Origin: Pelargonium nanum
Lineage: Eukaryota > Streptophyta > Magnoliopsida > Geraniales > Geraniaceae
NCBI GenBank assembly: GCA_036897485.1
Contig: JAYMTF010001323.1
Coordinates: 1 to 24,266, forward strand
Direction: 5' to 3'
Length of the DNA stretch: 24,266 nucleotides
The notes below the pieces were generated by a model, which saw only the letters and a program-made list of their open reading frames with translations, searched no databases and had not been told where the DNA came from. A program made the position numbers and the translations under genes. Of this stretch, positions 1 through 9,119 are shown in pieces. The stretch's first letter is position 1. The number at the start of each line of letters is the position of its first letter.

Positions 1-8
1 CAATAGCA

Positions 9-123
9 GGTTAATTGGGCTTAAATCAAAAATTGAAACTTTAAGGGCCAAAATCATATGGTTTTGAGAACAAGGGTTAAATCCAAAAAAATTCCAGTCC
101 AGGGGAGGCAAAACTAATTAACC
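9..123. repeat. Degraded MITE-like remnant with short inverted ends
   Basis: The 8-bp ends GGTTAATT (9-16) and AATTAACC (116-123) are exact inverses. The interior carries the phrase 'gaaactttaagggccaaaatc', typical of common plant intergenic repeats. The family is not identified and the true termini may lie outside these limits. Confidence 0.35.
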
Positions 124-487
124 CTTTATACAATGATGGTGGAGATTGATGCGTTTCACGCACAAGTTCAAGATTATTACGCAATGGCTGAATAAGAAGT
201 TGAGTCACAACTAATTCCTTCAAAATAACGACAACAACAATGCCGCTCCAGATTTCCTTCGCAATTGATCTCTCGAGAACAAAGCCTCATCCCCATACAT
301 CACTTGAAGACGGATTGAATTTAGAGTAACAAATTTGATGCCAAGGAGGTAGTAGTGGCTTTCCTCGAATGCTTTGTCTTTTGATGTTTGATTAATGAAG
401 TTTATGGTTTCCTAAAAAAACTTGTAGCCCTATATTATTAAATTTTATAATTAAGAGATATTGCAACTGCTCCTATACATACCAAGA

Positions 488-770
488 CATGTTGCGCCAA
501 TTGGTTAAAAATACTTTGGATTCCTTCTGAGGTCTCAAGTTTGAGCCTCTTTGTTGACGGTATGGGGTGAGATTTGTGGTGTGGGGTTTAGGGTGACGCT
601 CCCTTTGGAGTGTGAGAAACATTGTTACTTCGAGTATGACATCCCGTTGCTATTTATATTATACTTGTTGTATGGTCTTTGGATTACTATGTTTACAAGA
701 TTAATACCCAAAATTCTGAAAAAGAGGTTTTATATAACCTACCAAGTCTTTTTGTGAACAAAAGCTATAG
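488..770 (+). repeat. tRNA-derived SINE-like sequence
   Basis: On the plus strand an A-box-like stretch (gcgccaattggttaaaa, about 494-510) is followed about 30 bp later by a B-box-like stretch (tctcaagtttgagcctc, about 533-549). This is the polymerase III promoter layout of a tRNA-derived SINE. The body continues to roughly 770, but no poly-A tail or target-site duplication is clear, so the right edge is a guess. Two other sequences with the same head layout lie at about 16975-17085 and 22995-23220. Confidence 0.35.
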
Positions 771-1238
771 ATTGGGATATCCTTTAATTGAACGAAATGC
801 AGGGTATTCACGAATCTAGTATAAATCTAGAGGGAACGACGAATCAATTCTATTTAGTATTTCCTCGGCTTTTTTTATTGTAATGATAGCATATCAACAT
901 TCGATTTTTCGACATCAACATTCACCTCTGCAGCCTACTTGCTCCTACATCCTTGTTCTAATAGTTATTCTAGCAAGTTGTCCCAAACTTATCTGAAACC
1001 GACAATTCAAACTCATATACGGAAGGACTCAAAACACGACCCATATTTTTGTTGTTTCGAACGGAATAATATAGATCAGATCATTTTCGGTCAGACATGA
1101 CCTCATGAGCTCGCACATTTTACTCGTAAAACCATCAACTCTACCCGGAACCAACAATACTTTCGGGTCAGATCCTAGTTCAGGGCTTTCCAACCCGCCC
1201 CGAAACACAAAAGCCTATGAGCTCAAAAGCTTTAAGCA
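771..1238. other. Spacer upstream of the first gene, no gene seen
   Basis: This stretch is AT-rich with no credible ORF. Around 1140-1200 there are phrases such as 'ctacccggaacc' and 'aacccgccccgaaac', which resemble the interior of hAT-type non-autonomous elements found elsewhere in the window. I could not define ends. Confidence 0.4.
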
Positions 1239-1267
1239 GGCCCAACACATAAAATAAAAATTGGGCC
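1239..1267 (+). promoter_or_regulatory. Paired Site II motifs in promoter of the first gene
   Basis: GGCCCA at 1239-1244 (TGGGCC on the minus strand) and TGGGCC at 1262-1267 are 18 bp apart, followed by a T17 tract at 1274-1290 and then by the probable 5' UTR. Site II motifs (TGGGCC/T) are bound by TCP factors and are common in promoters of nuclear genes for organelle and translation proteins. A telo-box-like AAACCCTAA lies downstream at 1491-1499, inside the coding exon. Function here is inferred from motif match only. Confidence 0.45.
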
Positions 1268-1303
1268 CATTAATTTTTTTTTTTTTTTTTGCGAGTCTGA
1301 GAA

Positions 1304-1408
1304 ATGCAAGTTCTGTTTCTGGTTCTTCTTCTCCAATCTTTCTCAGTGAAACTTGAAACTCAGCAATTCTCCATCTTCGCACACTTCAAAACAATCGAAA
1401 ATATTTGA
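1304..1408 (+). other. Candidate upstream ORF (34 codons) in the 5' leader
   Basis: An ATG at 1304 opens a frame that stops with TGA at 1406-1408, 21 bp before the main ATG at 1430. The peptide begins MQVLFLVLLLQSF and is strongly hydrophobic. It lies after the T tract and Site II motifs, in what should be the 5' UTR. Whether the transcript starts upstream of 1304 is not visible, so this is only a candidate translational regulator. Confidence 0.3.
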
Positions 1409-1429
1409 AAATTTTACCGTTAAATAGTA

Positions 1430-4009
1430 ATGGCTTCTTCGATAATCCTCCACAGCTTCTCCTCAATTTCCCCGAAATCCTACAGAAATCAAACCCTAAA
1501 CCTCACTCACTCTCAATTTCTCTCTTCCCGGTCTCTGTCTCTGCCTTCGAAAATTCAATTCAAGCCTCTCAGACCTCAAAAACCACGCCAAACGCCCGTT
1601 GTCTTCGCCGCGCAGTCCAATTTCTTGAAAGGCAAGCTTCTCTTTCTTAAATTGGTTTGATTCATTTTTGCAATTGATTCATTTGGCGTTAGTGTTTGTG
1701 ATCTCTGATTGTTGTTTGCTTGTGGGTTTTTGGATTCTTATTGTTAGAGTATTGGTTTCAGTTGTTATTGTGAAAAAAGGAGTTTTTTTTGGGTGTGATT
1801 TAACTGAAATTTATTGATAATGTCAAATTATAATCTTGGGCAGAATGCAATTTATAATTAATAAGCATGTTGATGCTTCATGTGTATACAGTTTTGTAAA
1901 TTTATGTTGCTCGAGTGAATAATCCGAGCACAATTATGAACTTTTTTTTTTTGCTTTTTCAGTATTGGGTGTTTAATGAGAAATAGAAACTGTGTTGTTT
2001 TGGATATTGGCTTTTAGTAGTTGTTGCTTAGACGAGGGTATAATATTGTTTCTTGGATCATAAGATATTAGTTGGACTTGACCATGCAGTTCTTGATTTA
2101 TATTGAGTGCTTCTTTTTTGCACTTCTAGTTTTGTTGTTTCAATTTGAGGAGATGCATATTATCTTTAAAGATCCAGCGTTAAGTGTCGTCATTTGATTC
2201 TGTTTTTGATGTTTCCACGGTTGTGGCCTAAGTCCCCAGTTGATTTGTGTACGTATACTAATATCAAGTTGAGTACCCTGTACACGCATTTTGTGCTGAC
2301 TTTAGTCATAATTTGTGTGAGTAGTTCTTCAAACAGCTTGGAAGGTTGGTAAAGATGGGATCGAGGCAGGAACTGCTTTTGTGCCGGTAAGGTTATTATA
2401 CCCTGAAACTTGTTGCTGGTTTGTTATGTGATATCTAGAGCAGCTGGCACTTTTTTTTCCGGTTCGTAATTCAAATTTGAGTAATCTATGTGCGAATCTC
2501 TTTTTGTTCTGGTGTTAGGACTCAGTACCAAGACCGATTGCCAAGGTTTCTGTAACCTTTGTTGTGTTGGCCATATCGCTATTTGTACTCAAGTCATTCC
2601 TCTCAACTGCTTTTTTTATGTTGGTATGTTCTCGTCTCTTTTTGATGATTCCATCGCCATTTTCCAATGATATTAGTTTATCCATTCTGCTCATAACTCG
2701 GTGTTGTTATTGACTCTACATTGATTTGTCCATTTTCTGTATTTCCCTAATAGCATATGTTTTCCCTAATACTTCCTCCGTCCCAAAATAAGTGTCCACG
2801 TTCCGACTTACTTAAAATTAAGGGTAAGTTAGATAGGGTTGGGCTTTCCCCCTTATACCCCTGTGTACTCTTTATTGTACTCTTTCTTTTCCAAAATAAG
2901 TTTCCTGTTTCACTTGCATTTATGTCCCCAGAAAGGAAGTTAGTTATGCATGAATTACCAATATTGTCCCATATAATAAGCCTTAGTATCACTTAAACGC
3001 AGAACTTATTTTGGGACAGAGGGAGTAAAGGAGTTCGAACTAACTTATCTTAGAGATATTGTTGGTAATGCATGCGTAACTCACAAAGAAACAGAAAAGA
3101 GTGGACCCAACAATTTTTTTGGAAAGTGGACACTCATTTTTGGAAAGAGGGAGTAGTTAGCTATGCATGTATTATCAACTATATCCCTAAGATAAATTAG
3201 TTAATACCCCTTGACTTTGTTACAATTACAACAATAGCATATGAGGGTATAAGAGGAAAATGATATTCTAACCAACTTATTTGTAATCGGAATTAAGGGA
3301 GTATTACTTGTCACCGATAAATCGATGATATTTTTGGATTGGGGTGAAGTCTTAGTTATAATTGTCGGGGGTCAGTTTATCCCTTCAGTGATATTTCTTA
3401 GGTGTGGAGACTAGAGACTCGTAAGCATAACATTTCAAGTCGAGCACAAATCGTTTGACGGGAATACTCTATAAGTAGCTAGCTTCTAGATCTTGGGACA
3501 TCGAAAAAGCCTTAACACCATCTCCTAATGAATGTATTGTGTATATCCCCAGATTATAGAATTTTATTTTAAGCCTTTCTCTGCCATCTCCTACCAGTAA
3601 CTTCACTAATGATCTACAACTAGAAGCATTGTATAGTTCAATGCAACCAGGAATCGTTTGACGGGAAGATTCTATAAGTGGCTAGCTTCTAGGTCTTGGG
3701 ACACCAAACAAGCCTTATCACCTTCTCCTAATGAATGTGTTGTGTATAGAATTTTATTGTAAGCCTTTCTCTGCCACCTCCTACCAGTAATTTCACGAAC
3801 GATCTATAACTAGAAGCATTGGTATAATTCAACGCATGTTGAGAAGCATTCGATTTGTTTACCAGGCAACCATTGGACTTGTATACTTCATATTCATAGC
3901 ATTGAACAAGGATGAAGGCCCGAGAGGTGGTGGAGGAGGGGGTGGCGGAACCGCCTCCGGGGAGGACAGTCTCGAAGAAGCAAGAAGAATTATGGAAAAA
4001 TACAAGTGA
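1430..4009 (+). CDS. Small chloroplast-targeted two-TM membrane protein, function unknown (4 exons, 170 aa)
   Basis: Exons are 1430-1631, 2325-2386, 2519-2623 and 3866-4009 (513 nt with stop TGA); every junction keeps phase. Residues 1 to about 57 are rich in Ser, Thr and basic residues with almost no acids and end near VVFAAQ, as in a chloroplast transit peptide. Then come a soluble segment (QTAWKVGKDGIEAG, 70-83), two hydrophobic segments (about 98-112 and 117-136), a run of eight glycines, and an acidic-basic tail ending RRIMEKYK. I recall land-plant homologues of similar length with the same SVPRPIA core and tail, annotated only as hypothetical or transmembrane chloroplast proteins. Likely site is the thylakoid or envelope membrane. 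Intron 1 begins with GC rather than GT. The chosen ATG is the first in frame and gives the transit peptide. The gene model is firm; the function is not known to me. Confidence 0.85.
1632..2324 (+). other. Intron 1, apparent GC-AG intron with tandem acceptor
   Basis: The donor reads AAAG|GCAAGC and the acceptor region reads GTGTGAGTAG (2315-2324), offering two AGs three bases apart. Using TAG gives ...LK-V-LQTAWK; using GAG gives ...LK-VV-LQTAWK; both stay in frame. The nearest GT donor downstream (1654) would put exon 2 out of frame. No gene or clear repeat is seen inside. Confidence 0.65.
2770..3027. mobile_element. Stowaway-type MITE in intron 3 of the first gene
   Basis: A 258-bp element is bounded by TA at 2770-2771 and 3026-3027. 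The left end CTTCCTCCGTCCCAAAATAA is the inverse of the right end TTATTTTGGGACAGAGGGAG with few mismatches. CTCCCTCCGTYCC-type ends and a TA target site are diagnostic of Stowaway MITEs (Tc1/mariner class). It has no coding capacity. Confidence 0.85.
3028..3304. mobile_element. Nested or rearranged second Stowaway-like remnant
   Basis: Sequence at 3059-3083 (attgttggtaatgcatgcgta) is the inverse of interior sequence of the neighbouring element. 'ggaaagagggagta' near 3141-3155 looks like a Stowaway right end, and a second such end, 'aagggagta', closes at about 3303. Interior phrase 'gttagctatgcatgtatta' recurs in direct orientation just after. The pieces look like at least two diverged, partly inverted copies inserted beside or into each other. 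Confidence 0.5.
3449..3837 (+). repeat. Tandem duplication of about 200 bp in intron 3
   Basis: Unit 1 (3449-3651) and unit 2 (3652-3837) both begin AATCGTTTGACGGGAA and share long near-identical blocks, for example 'tctcctaatgaatgt', 'aagcctttctctgcca' and 'aactagaagcattg'. Unit 2 lacks 13 bp present in unit 1 around 3545-3560, where unit 1 has short TATA repeats that could have mediated the loss. Unit 2 ends just before the acceptor of exon 4. Divergence is moderate, so the event is not very recent. Confidence 0.8.
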
Positions 4010-4419
4010 CGAGCACGCATGTTGCTGGTTCAGGATCATTCATTCAGTTGAACATATAAACTTTCAAATTTTGTAGCCTTTATATATTGCTTGAAATTTT
4101 GGATATATCCAGTGAATTTTGTATAGCTGAACAATATATAATACCACTGTGTTTTGGTTCTGAGTTCTGGTTTTCTTGAGCATGTAAAGATTATAGCAGT
4201 CTTTGTATGGTAATGCCAAAACAAGAACAAATGAGAAAATTAGAATGTGCTTGAATTTTTTTACTTAAACATTAAAGGAACTTTATATTAAATCAGCAAA
4301 CAGCAGATAGGGCACAAAGTTAGCCGATGTTTATTCCCCAAATATCGTCATTGCTTCTTCTCCGGGAAAATACCAGGCGATTTGGGACGTTTCCCATAAA
4401 TGGGTCGGATCAACAAACT
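4010..4419. other. 3' flank of the first gene
   Basis: This holds the 3' UTR and terminator region of the first gene. It is AT-rich and I saw no strong canonical AATAAA in a well-placed position. No ORF on either strand is credible. Confidence 0.4.
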
Positions 4420-4649
4420 CACGTGTTCATATTTTGCAACTTTTTATCGACATGTGACAAGACACATTAGAATTGACGAAAATTAGGTTAATAATTAAAC
4501 GCACATGCGTTTTTTTGGCCAATCGATTTAGGTCCGTGACCAACATTGTTAGGTATAGTAATACACGTCGGGGATTTGAAGTATCTAAATGAACTAGCCT
4601 AACAAGAACTACATATACCCAACGTAAAGTAGGCCGGTAAAAACACGTG
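4420..4649 (+). promoter_or_regulatory. G-boxes upstream of the PPR gene
   Basis: Perfect CACGTG palindromes occur at 4420-4425 and 4644-4649, about 470 and 245 bp upstream of the PPR start codon. G-boxes bind bZIP and bHLH factors (HY5, PIFs) and are frequent in light-responsive promoters, which would suit a plastid editing factor. The second lies inside a duplicated block whose other copy has CACATG at the matching place. Role inferred. Confidence 0.35.
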
Positions 4650-4723
4650 CGTTTTTCGACTCTGCTCGTTAAGGCCCGTGGCCTTCATTGTCAGGTATAA
4701 CAATACACGTCGGGAATTAGAAG
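4498..4723 (+). repeat. Direct duplication of about 84 bp in the PPR promoter
   Basis: Block 1 (4498-4582) and block 2 (4641-4723) align along their length, sharing 'tgcgttttt', 'ttgttaggtata' against 'ttgtcaggtata', and 'aatacacgtcggg'. The spacing is 143 bp. Substitutions are spread through the blocks, so the copies are old or under little constraint except in the shared cores. Confidence 0.7.
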
Positions 4724-4893
4724 CATGCATCTCAATGCCAGACATCTCAGTGTGTACTACTCGATTCGCAGATCAATACAGATAACATATAATCATTTGT
4801 AATAAAACCAAAACTATCTCGTCAACCACAGAAACTGAAACTTCACCATTTTGCCAAACACCTTATCCACACAGACTCAGAATCAGAGAGTTG

Positions 4894-6810
4894 ATGAACT
4901 CATCAACAACAATCTACAGAGCCACAGCTTCACCATCTCACCCATCATCGCTCTTCCCACAATTCTCGTCATGCCGCTCCATCAAACACTTGTCCCAACT
5001 CCACGCCGCCTTCATCAAATCCGGCCAAATCCACGACCCTCTCGCCGCCGCCGAGCTCCTCAAGTCCTGCGCGCTCTCCGACCACCGCGACCTCCGCTAC
5101 GCGCGCAAGCTTTTCCGGCAAATGCGCGAACCCAATTGCTTTTCCTGGAACACAATCATCAGGGCACTTTCCGAATCCAGAGACGACCCTCTGGAGGCCC
5201 TCCAAGTGTTCGACGAAATGCTCCGTCGCGACGATTTTGTGGAACCCAATCGGTTTACGTTTCCGTCGGTGTTGAAATCGTGTGCCCGGACGGCGAGGAT
5301 CGAGGAGGGGAAGCAAGTTCATGGGATGGTTTTGAAGTGCGGATTGGAGGGTGATGAGTTTGTGGCTAGCAATCTTGTTCGAATGTATATGATGTGTAGA
5401 GCTATGGAGTGTGCTCGTGTGTTGTTCGAGAGGAATGTGAGAGATAAAAGAGATGGGTTGGTGAGAGATGAGAGGAAAATGGAGGGAATTGTGGTTTTGT
5501 GGAATGTGATGATTGATGGGTATGTGAGAGTTGGGGATTTTAGAGCTGCCCGGAAGCTGTTCGATGAAATGCCTCAAAGAAGTGTGGTGTCGTGGAATGG
5601 TTTGATATCGGGTTTTGCGCAAAATGGGGAATTTAAGGAGGCTGTGGAGATGTTCCGGGAGATGCAGATGGGAGATGTGAGTCCGAATTATGTGACTTTG
5701 GTTAGTGTTCTTCCTGCAATTTCCCGACTTGGGGGGCTTGAATTGGGTAATTGGGTTCATTTGTATGCGGAGAGAAACAGGATTTTGATTGATGATGTTC
5801 TCGGTTCTGCTTTGGTTGATATGTATTCTAAATGTGGTAGCATTGACAAGGCTCTTCAGGTCTTCAAGAGGCTACCTAAGAAGAACCCGATTACTTGGAA
5901 CACTCTCATTGGGGGGCTTGCTATGCACGGTCGAGGAAAAGATGTTCTTGATTATTTCACAATGATGGAACAAGCTGGAGTTAGTCCTAGCGATGTTACG
6001 TATATTGGGGTCTTGAGTGGTTGTAGTCATGCCGGTTTGGTTGATGAGGGAAGATTTTTCTTCAACCATATGGTCAATGTTGTTGGCTTGGAGCCAAGAC
6101 TTGAACATTACGGGTGTATGGTTGATCTCTTAGGTCGTGCTGGGCTTCTGAGGGAAGCTGAAGAGCTTATACTAAATATGCCGATGAAACCAGATGATGT
6201 GATTTGGAAAGCACTTCTTGGCGCGTGTAAAACTCATGGAAATGTTGAGATGGGCAAGCGTATTGCACGAATCTTGATGAATTCATCTCCGGATGATAGT
6301 GGATCATATGTTGCTCTGTCGAATATGTATGCTGCTTCAGGAAATTGGGAGGCAGTTGCAGAAGTTAGGTTAGCGATGAAGGAAATGGACATAAGGAAAG
6401 ATCCCGGGTGCAGTTGGATTGAGCTTGATGGAGCGATTCACGAGTTCCTTGTCGAAGATGACTCTCATCCCAAAGCCGAACAAATCCATCTAATGTTGGA
6501 GGAAATGTCGAGTTCATTGAGTTTGGCAGGCTATAAGCCGGATACCACACAAGTGTTGCTCAACGTAGATGAACATGACAAAGAACACAAGCTATATCAT
6601 CACAGCGAGAAGATTGCAACTGCCTTTGGGCTAATCAGTACAAGCCCCGGGACACCACTTCGAATTGTCAAGAACTTGCGAATATGCGATGACTGTCACT
6701 CATCACTAAAACTAGTTTCGAAACTATACAATCGGAAGATTATCGTGAGGGATCGAAAGCGCTTTCACCATTTGGAGGATGGAAAATGCTCTTGCATGGA
6801 CTACTGGTAA
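4894..6810 (+). CDS. LPA66: PPR-DYW plastid RNA-editing factor, LPA66 type (638 aa)
   Basis: Intronless, 638 residues, with a plastid-type N terminus, a long run of P, L and S pentatricopeptide motifs, then E/E+ and a C-terminal DYW domain. Zinc and catalytic features of the DYW deaminase are visible: H570-S-E572, C598xxCH602, C632-S-C634 and the final DYW (636-638). PPR arrays bind single-stranded organelle RNA and the DYW domain converts C to U. Segments such as HPSSLFPQ, VEPNRFTFPSVLK, WNVMIDGY and HSEKIATAFGLISTSPG, plus a distinctive insert of basic residues before WNVMIDGY, match my memory of Arabidopsis LPA66 (At5g48910), which edits plastid psbF. The start is the ATG at 4894; the preceding TTG is not a plausible plant start. 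Assignment to the DYW class is certain and to LPA66 very likely; the RNA target in this species is inferred. Confidence 0.92.
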   Translation: MNSSTTIYRATASPSHPSSLFPQFSSCRSIKHLSQLHAAFIKSGQIHDPLAAAELLKSCALSDHRDLRYARKLFRQMREPNCFSWNTIIRALSESRDDPLEALQVFDEMLRRDDFVEPNRFTFPSVLKSCARTARIEEGKQVHGMVLKCGLEGDEFVASNLVRMYMMCRAMECARVLFERNVRDKRDGLVRDERKMEGIVVLWNVMIDGYVRVGDFRAARKLFDEMPQRSVVSWNGLISGFAQNGEFKEAVEMFREMQMGDVSPNYVTLVSVLPAISRLGGLELGNWVHLYAERNRILIDDVLGSALVDMYSKCGSIDKALQVFKRLPKKNPITWNTLIGGLAMHGRGKDVLDYFTMMEQAGVSPSDVTYIGVLSGCSHAGLVDEGRFFFNHMVNVVGLEPRLEHYGCMVDLLGRAGLLREAEELILNMPMKPDDVIWKALLGACKTHGNVEMGKRIARILMNSSPDDSGSYVALSNMYAASGNWEAVAEVRLAMKEMDIRKDPGCSWIELDGAIHEFLVEDDSHPKAEQIHLMLEEMSSSLSLAGYKPDTTQVLLNVDEHDKEHKLYHHSEKIATAFGLISTSPGTPLRIVKNLRICDDCHSSLKLVSKLYNRKIIVRDRKRFHHLEDGKCSCMDYW

Positions 6811-7050
6811 TTTCTTACCTACCTTTGTAAACTATGTTCAGTTGCATTTATGGTTGAATTAATCTTAGAGATATAACATAACCATTTCTAATGCTTTGAT
6901 TCAATACATGACTTGTTACGATATATTTGCAGTTTGTTTACATACGAATAATTGTAGCTTGGTTAAATGACTCGTTTTGTGAGGTGCATTGCCTAAATGA
7001 TGGGCAATCATGTTGTCTTAATGAAAAGTTCTCTACCAAAAACTTTAATT
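6811..7050. other. 3' flank of the PPR gene
   Basis: This is the AT-rich 3' UTR and downstream flank. No ORF or clear structural motif is seen. Confidence 0.35.
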
Positions 7051-7054
7051 GACA

Positions 7055-7235
7055 TTAGGGTAAATGGCATATACCTCCCTTAAACTATGTCTCTTTTGCA
7101 TATGATTACTCGAAACTTCTTCTTCATTTTTGCGACGCATGTCTACATGCACTTATTTTCACGACGCATAACTACCTCAAACTTTCTCCAAACCATTATG
7201 TTTGTCATAAACTGATGAGAATTACCTGTGGTGAA
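7055..7235. repeat. Probable transposon fragment
   Basis: 'agggtaaatggcatatacctcccttaaactatg' style wording (7058-7089), followed by repeated 'cgacgcat' phrases (7131-7140 and 7162-7170), is typical of dispersed plant repeats with a 'gggtaaattgcat...cctccctgaactat' terminus. The other terminus was not found. Confidence 0.35.
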
Positions 7236-8160
7236 TTCCGGGGAAAAAAGAAAAGAACTGGCAGTTGAATGTACAGATGATTAAGTGGTTAAATAAAGGT
7301 TAATGGGATCCAAGAAAGATAGTACTCTTTGGAATGTTTTTTCTTGACTTTTATATGTAAATACAATCATGCATGTTACTTTGTGTCCTCAAAACAGTGG
7401 GTTTGAATTTGAGTTGGTCTTCAGTACAGGCATTTCATAATTTAGAAGTTTGACATGAACCATGCTTTGTTTATTTGATTTCTTTAGGCATGTCATGCAT
7501 GTGAAAGAATCTAATAATGTGTAGGTGAAAAATCAGGGTCCTAATGACTATGTCCCTTACATGCTGAACAAGATCAACAGAACACAAAACACCTTGTTAG
7601 TTACTCATTCTTGTTTCTGATTCTGCAAAACTGAGCAATTTGATTTTTCTGAGTTGCTTGATATGAATATGATATTGATTAAACAAAAAGCAGAGATTGT
7701 AGAAAGTAGAATAGAAAGATGGCACTCAAAATTCATGCAGGACCGACACATGTCTGCAACTGGAAAGTCTCACCGATGGGTGTTGTGGGCCACCAAATTC
7801 TACTATAGTTTAATTGTTGTGTCGTTTTTAACCCACTTATAAATGTCTGCAACTTCGCAGAGAATTCTGTTGCTTATTGTTGATAGGTGTATGCAAGTGT
7901 CTCGAACGCATGTACATATGTATTTGAGACACATGCGTGATGCGTCACTACCTTTTCTCGAATCCTAACCACTTGCCTAAACATGATTCTAGTTTCGGCT
8001 TTTGTTTTGAAAAGAAAAGGCCCATCGATCTCTCTGTTCTTGTAGAAATCAATAAGTGAATAGTGATAGTGAGATCATTGTTCTTGGATAGCCTTTTCAC
8101 TGGTGAATAATTATCTCTTTCTCTACACTTTAGTACACATCAATTATTACCATGGGAGAT
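7236..8160. other. AT-rich spacer, no gene seen
   Basis: No ORF with an ATG start and protein-like composition was found. A 62-codon frame at 7654 begins with TTG and has no recognisable content. A few 'cgcatgtacatatg'-type palindromic bits occur near 7908-7920. Confidence 0.4.
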
Positions 8161-8165
8161 TGGAG

Positions 8166-8470
8166 CTTGGGGTGTGCATAGGTCCAAATCCGGGCCGGTC
8201 CAAATTTTAGGAAAATCATGTATTGAACCGAAATTGAACTGATTGGACCAAAAATTCACAAACATGTCGTGTCAAATGTGTTGGTTCTATCGTGCAGGAT
8301 GTGTCATGACGTGTCAACACGGTCAATTTAATTATTGTGTTAAACGTGTCGTGTTCATGTTCGTGTTGGATCATGCAACACAATTTCGTAACGTTTCATG
8401 TTCATGTTGAATCGTGCAACACACAAACAATACGCGTTCACGAATTGTCAACTTTATACACAACAGATAC
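8166..8470. repeat. hAT-like non-autonomous element fragment with internal duplication
   Basis: It starts 'ttggggtgtgcataggtcc' (8166-8184) followed by 'ccgggccggtcc', the usual opening of plant hAT-type non-autonomous repeats (TAGGGGTGTGCA...). Downstream, 8350-8381 and 8392-8422 are a direct duplication (CGTGTTCATGTTCGTGTTGG against CGTTTCATGTTCATGTTGAA, each closing with GCAACAC). The complementary right terminus is not evident. Confidence 0.45.
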
Positions 8471-9119
8471 ACCAAATTTGCATGTACACCAAAAATGTGT
8501 AAGTAACAATTCTTTCTCCAAAAAATGAAATGAAAGTAGGAAATGGGTCCTTCATTTATGAGTAGTTGAGTGTTGCAAGAGACTTTTTTGAGTGTTTGAA
8601 TGAAGAAATCAAGAATAGAATCTGTTTGTGGACATAGAAAATGGACTCATCCGACAAAAACATACGAAAAAGTGCCACTGTCTCTGTCACTTCCATGGAA
8701 CCCAAACCAAAACAAAACCCACCAATCCATTTTTCAAGTTTATTATATATAGTGGAAAAATACTATATAGTACAACCAAGCATTAATGTTTTTGTGTATG
8801 AACTTTGGGAGAGACACAAGAGAAACCAACCAGCTTTCAAGTTTCTTAAAGCTACTTGTATTTTTTTGTTAACTTTGTGTCTATGTGGAACATCTTGTTT
8901 TCTTCCCAATTAAATATATGCATCTTATTTGCTAAAATGCCACACTATATTTACACTACTTTAAACAATATTCATTGTTTTTGTTTTTAACACTAATCAT
9001 GCATGTATAATGTTATGAGCTAAACTTGACTTCAATATAAAATGAACTGATACGTGGAGTCCCCTTTAAGTTGGATAAGAAAACGGAGCACGTCAAAGAA
9101 AGGAGTTAAGACAAACTAG
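8471..9119. other. AT-rich spacer, no gene seen
   Basis: The stretch is low in GC. A short frame from an ATG at 8641 (90 codons) has no recognisable domain and ordinary intergenic composition. Confidence 0.4.

Noticed and set aside
124-330. Short coding-like phrases (for example an ATG frame ending in TAA at about 195, and another at 241-330)
   Set aside because: Each is under 35 codons, without splice support or recognisable content; could be a decayed gene tail but cannot be supported.
1632-1654. Use of a GT donor at 1654 in the first gene
   Set aside because: It shifts the frame relative to exon 2 and loses the conserved QTAWKVGKDG segment.
2747-2996. Overlapping ORFs of about 80 codons on both strands
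   Set aside because: They lie within the Stowaway MITE and translate its terminal repeats.
4891-4893. TTG start one codon before the PPR ATG
   Set aside because: Plant nuclear genes use ATG, and the ATG at 4894 is adjacent.
4969-5760. 263-codon ORF on the minus strand inside the PPR gene
   Set aside because: It is a mirror of the PPR reading frame; composition (His, Pro, Arg rich) follows from the sense codons and no homology is recognised.
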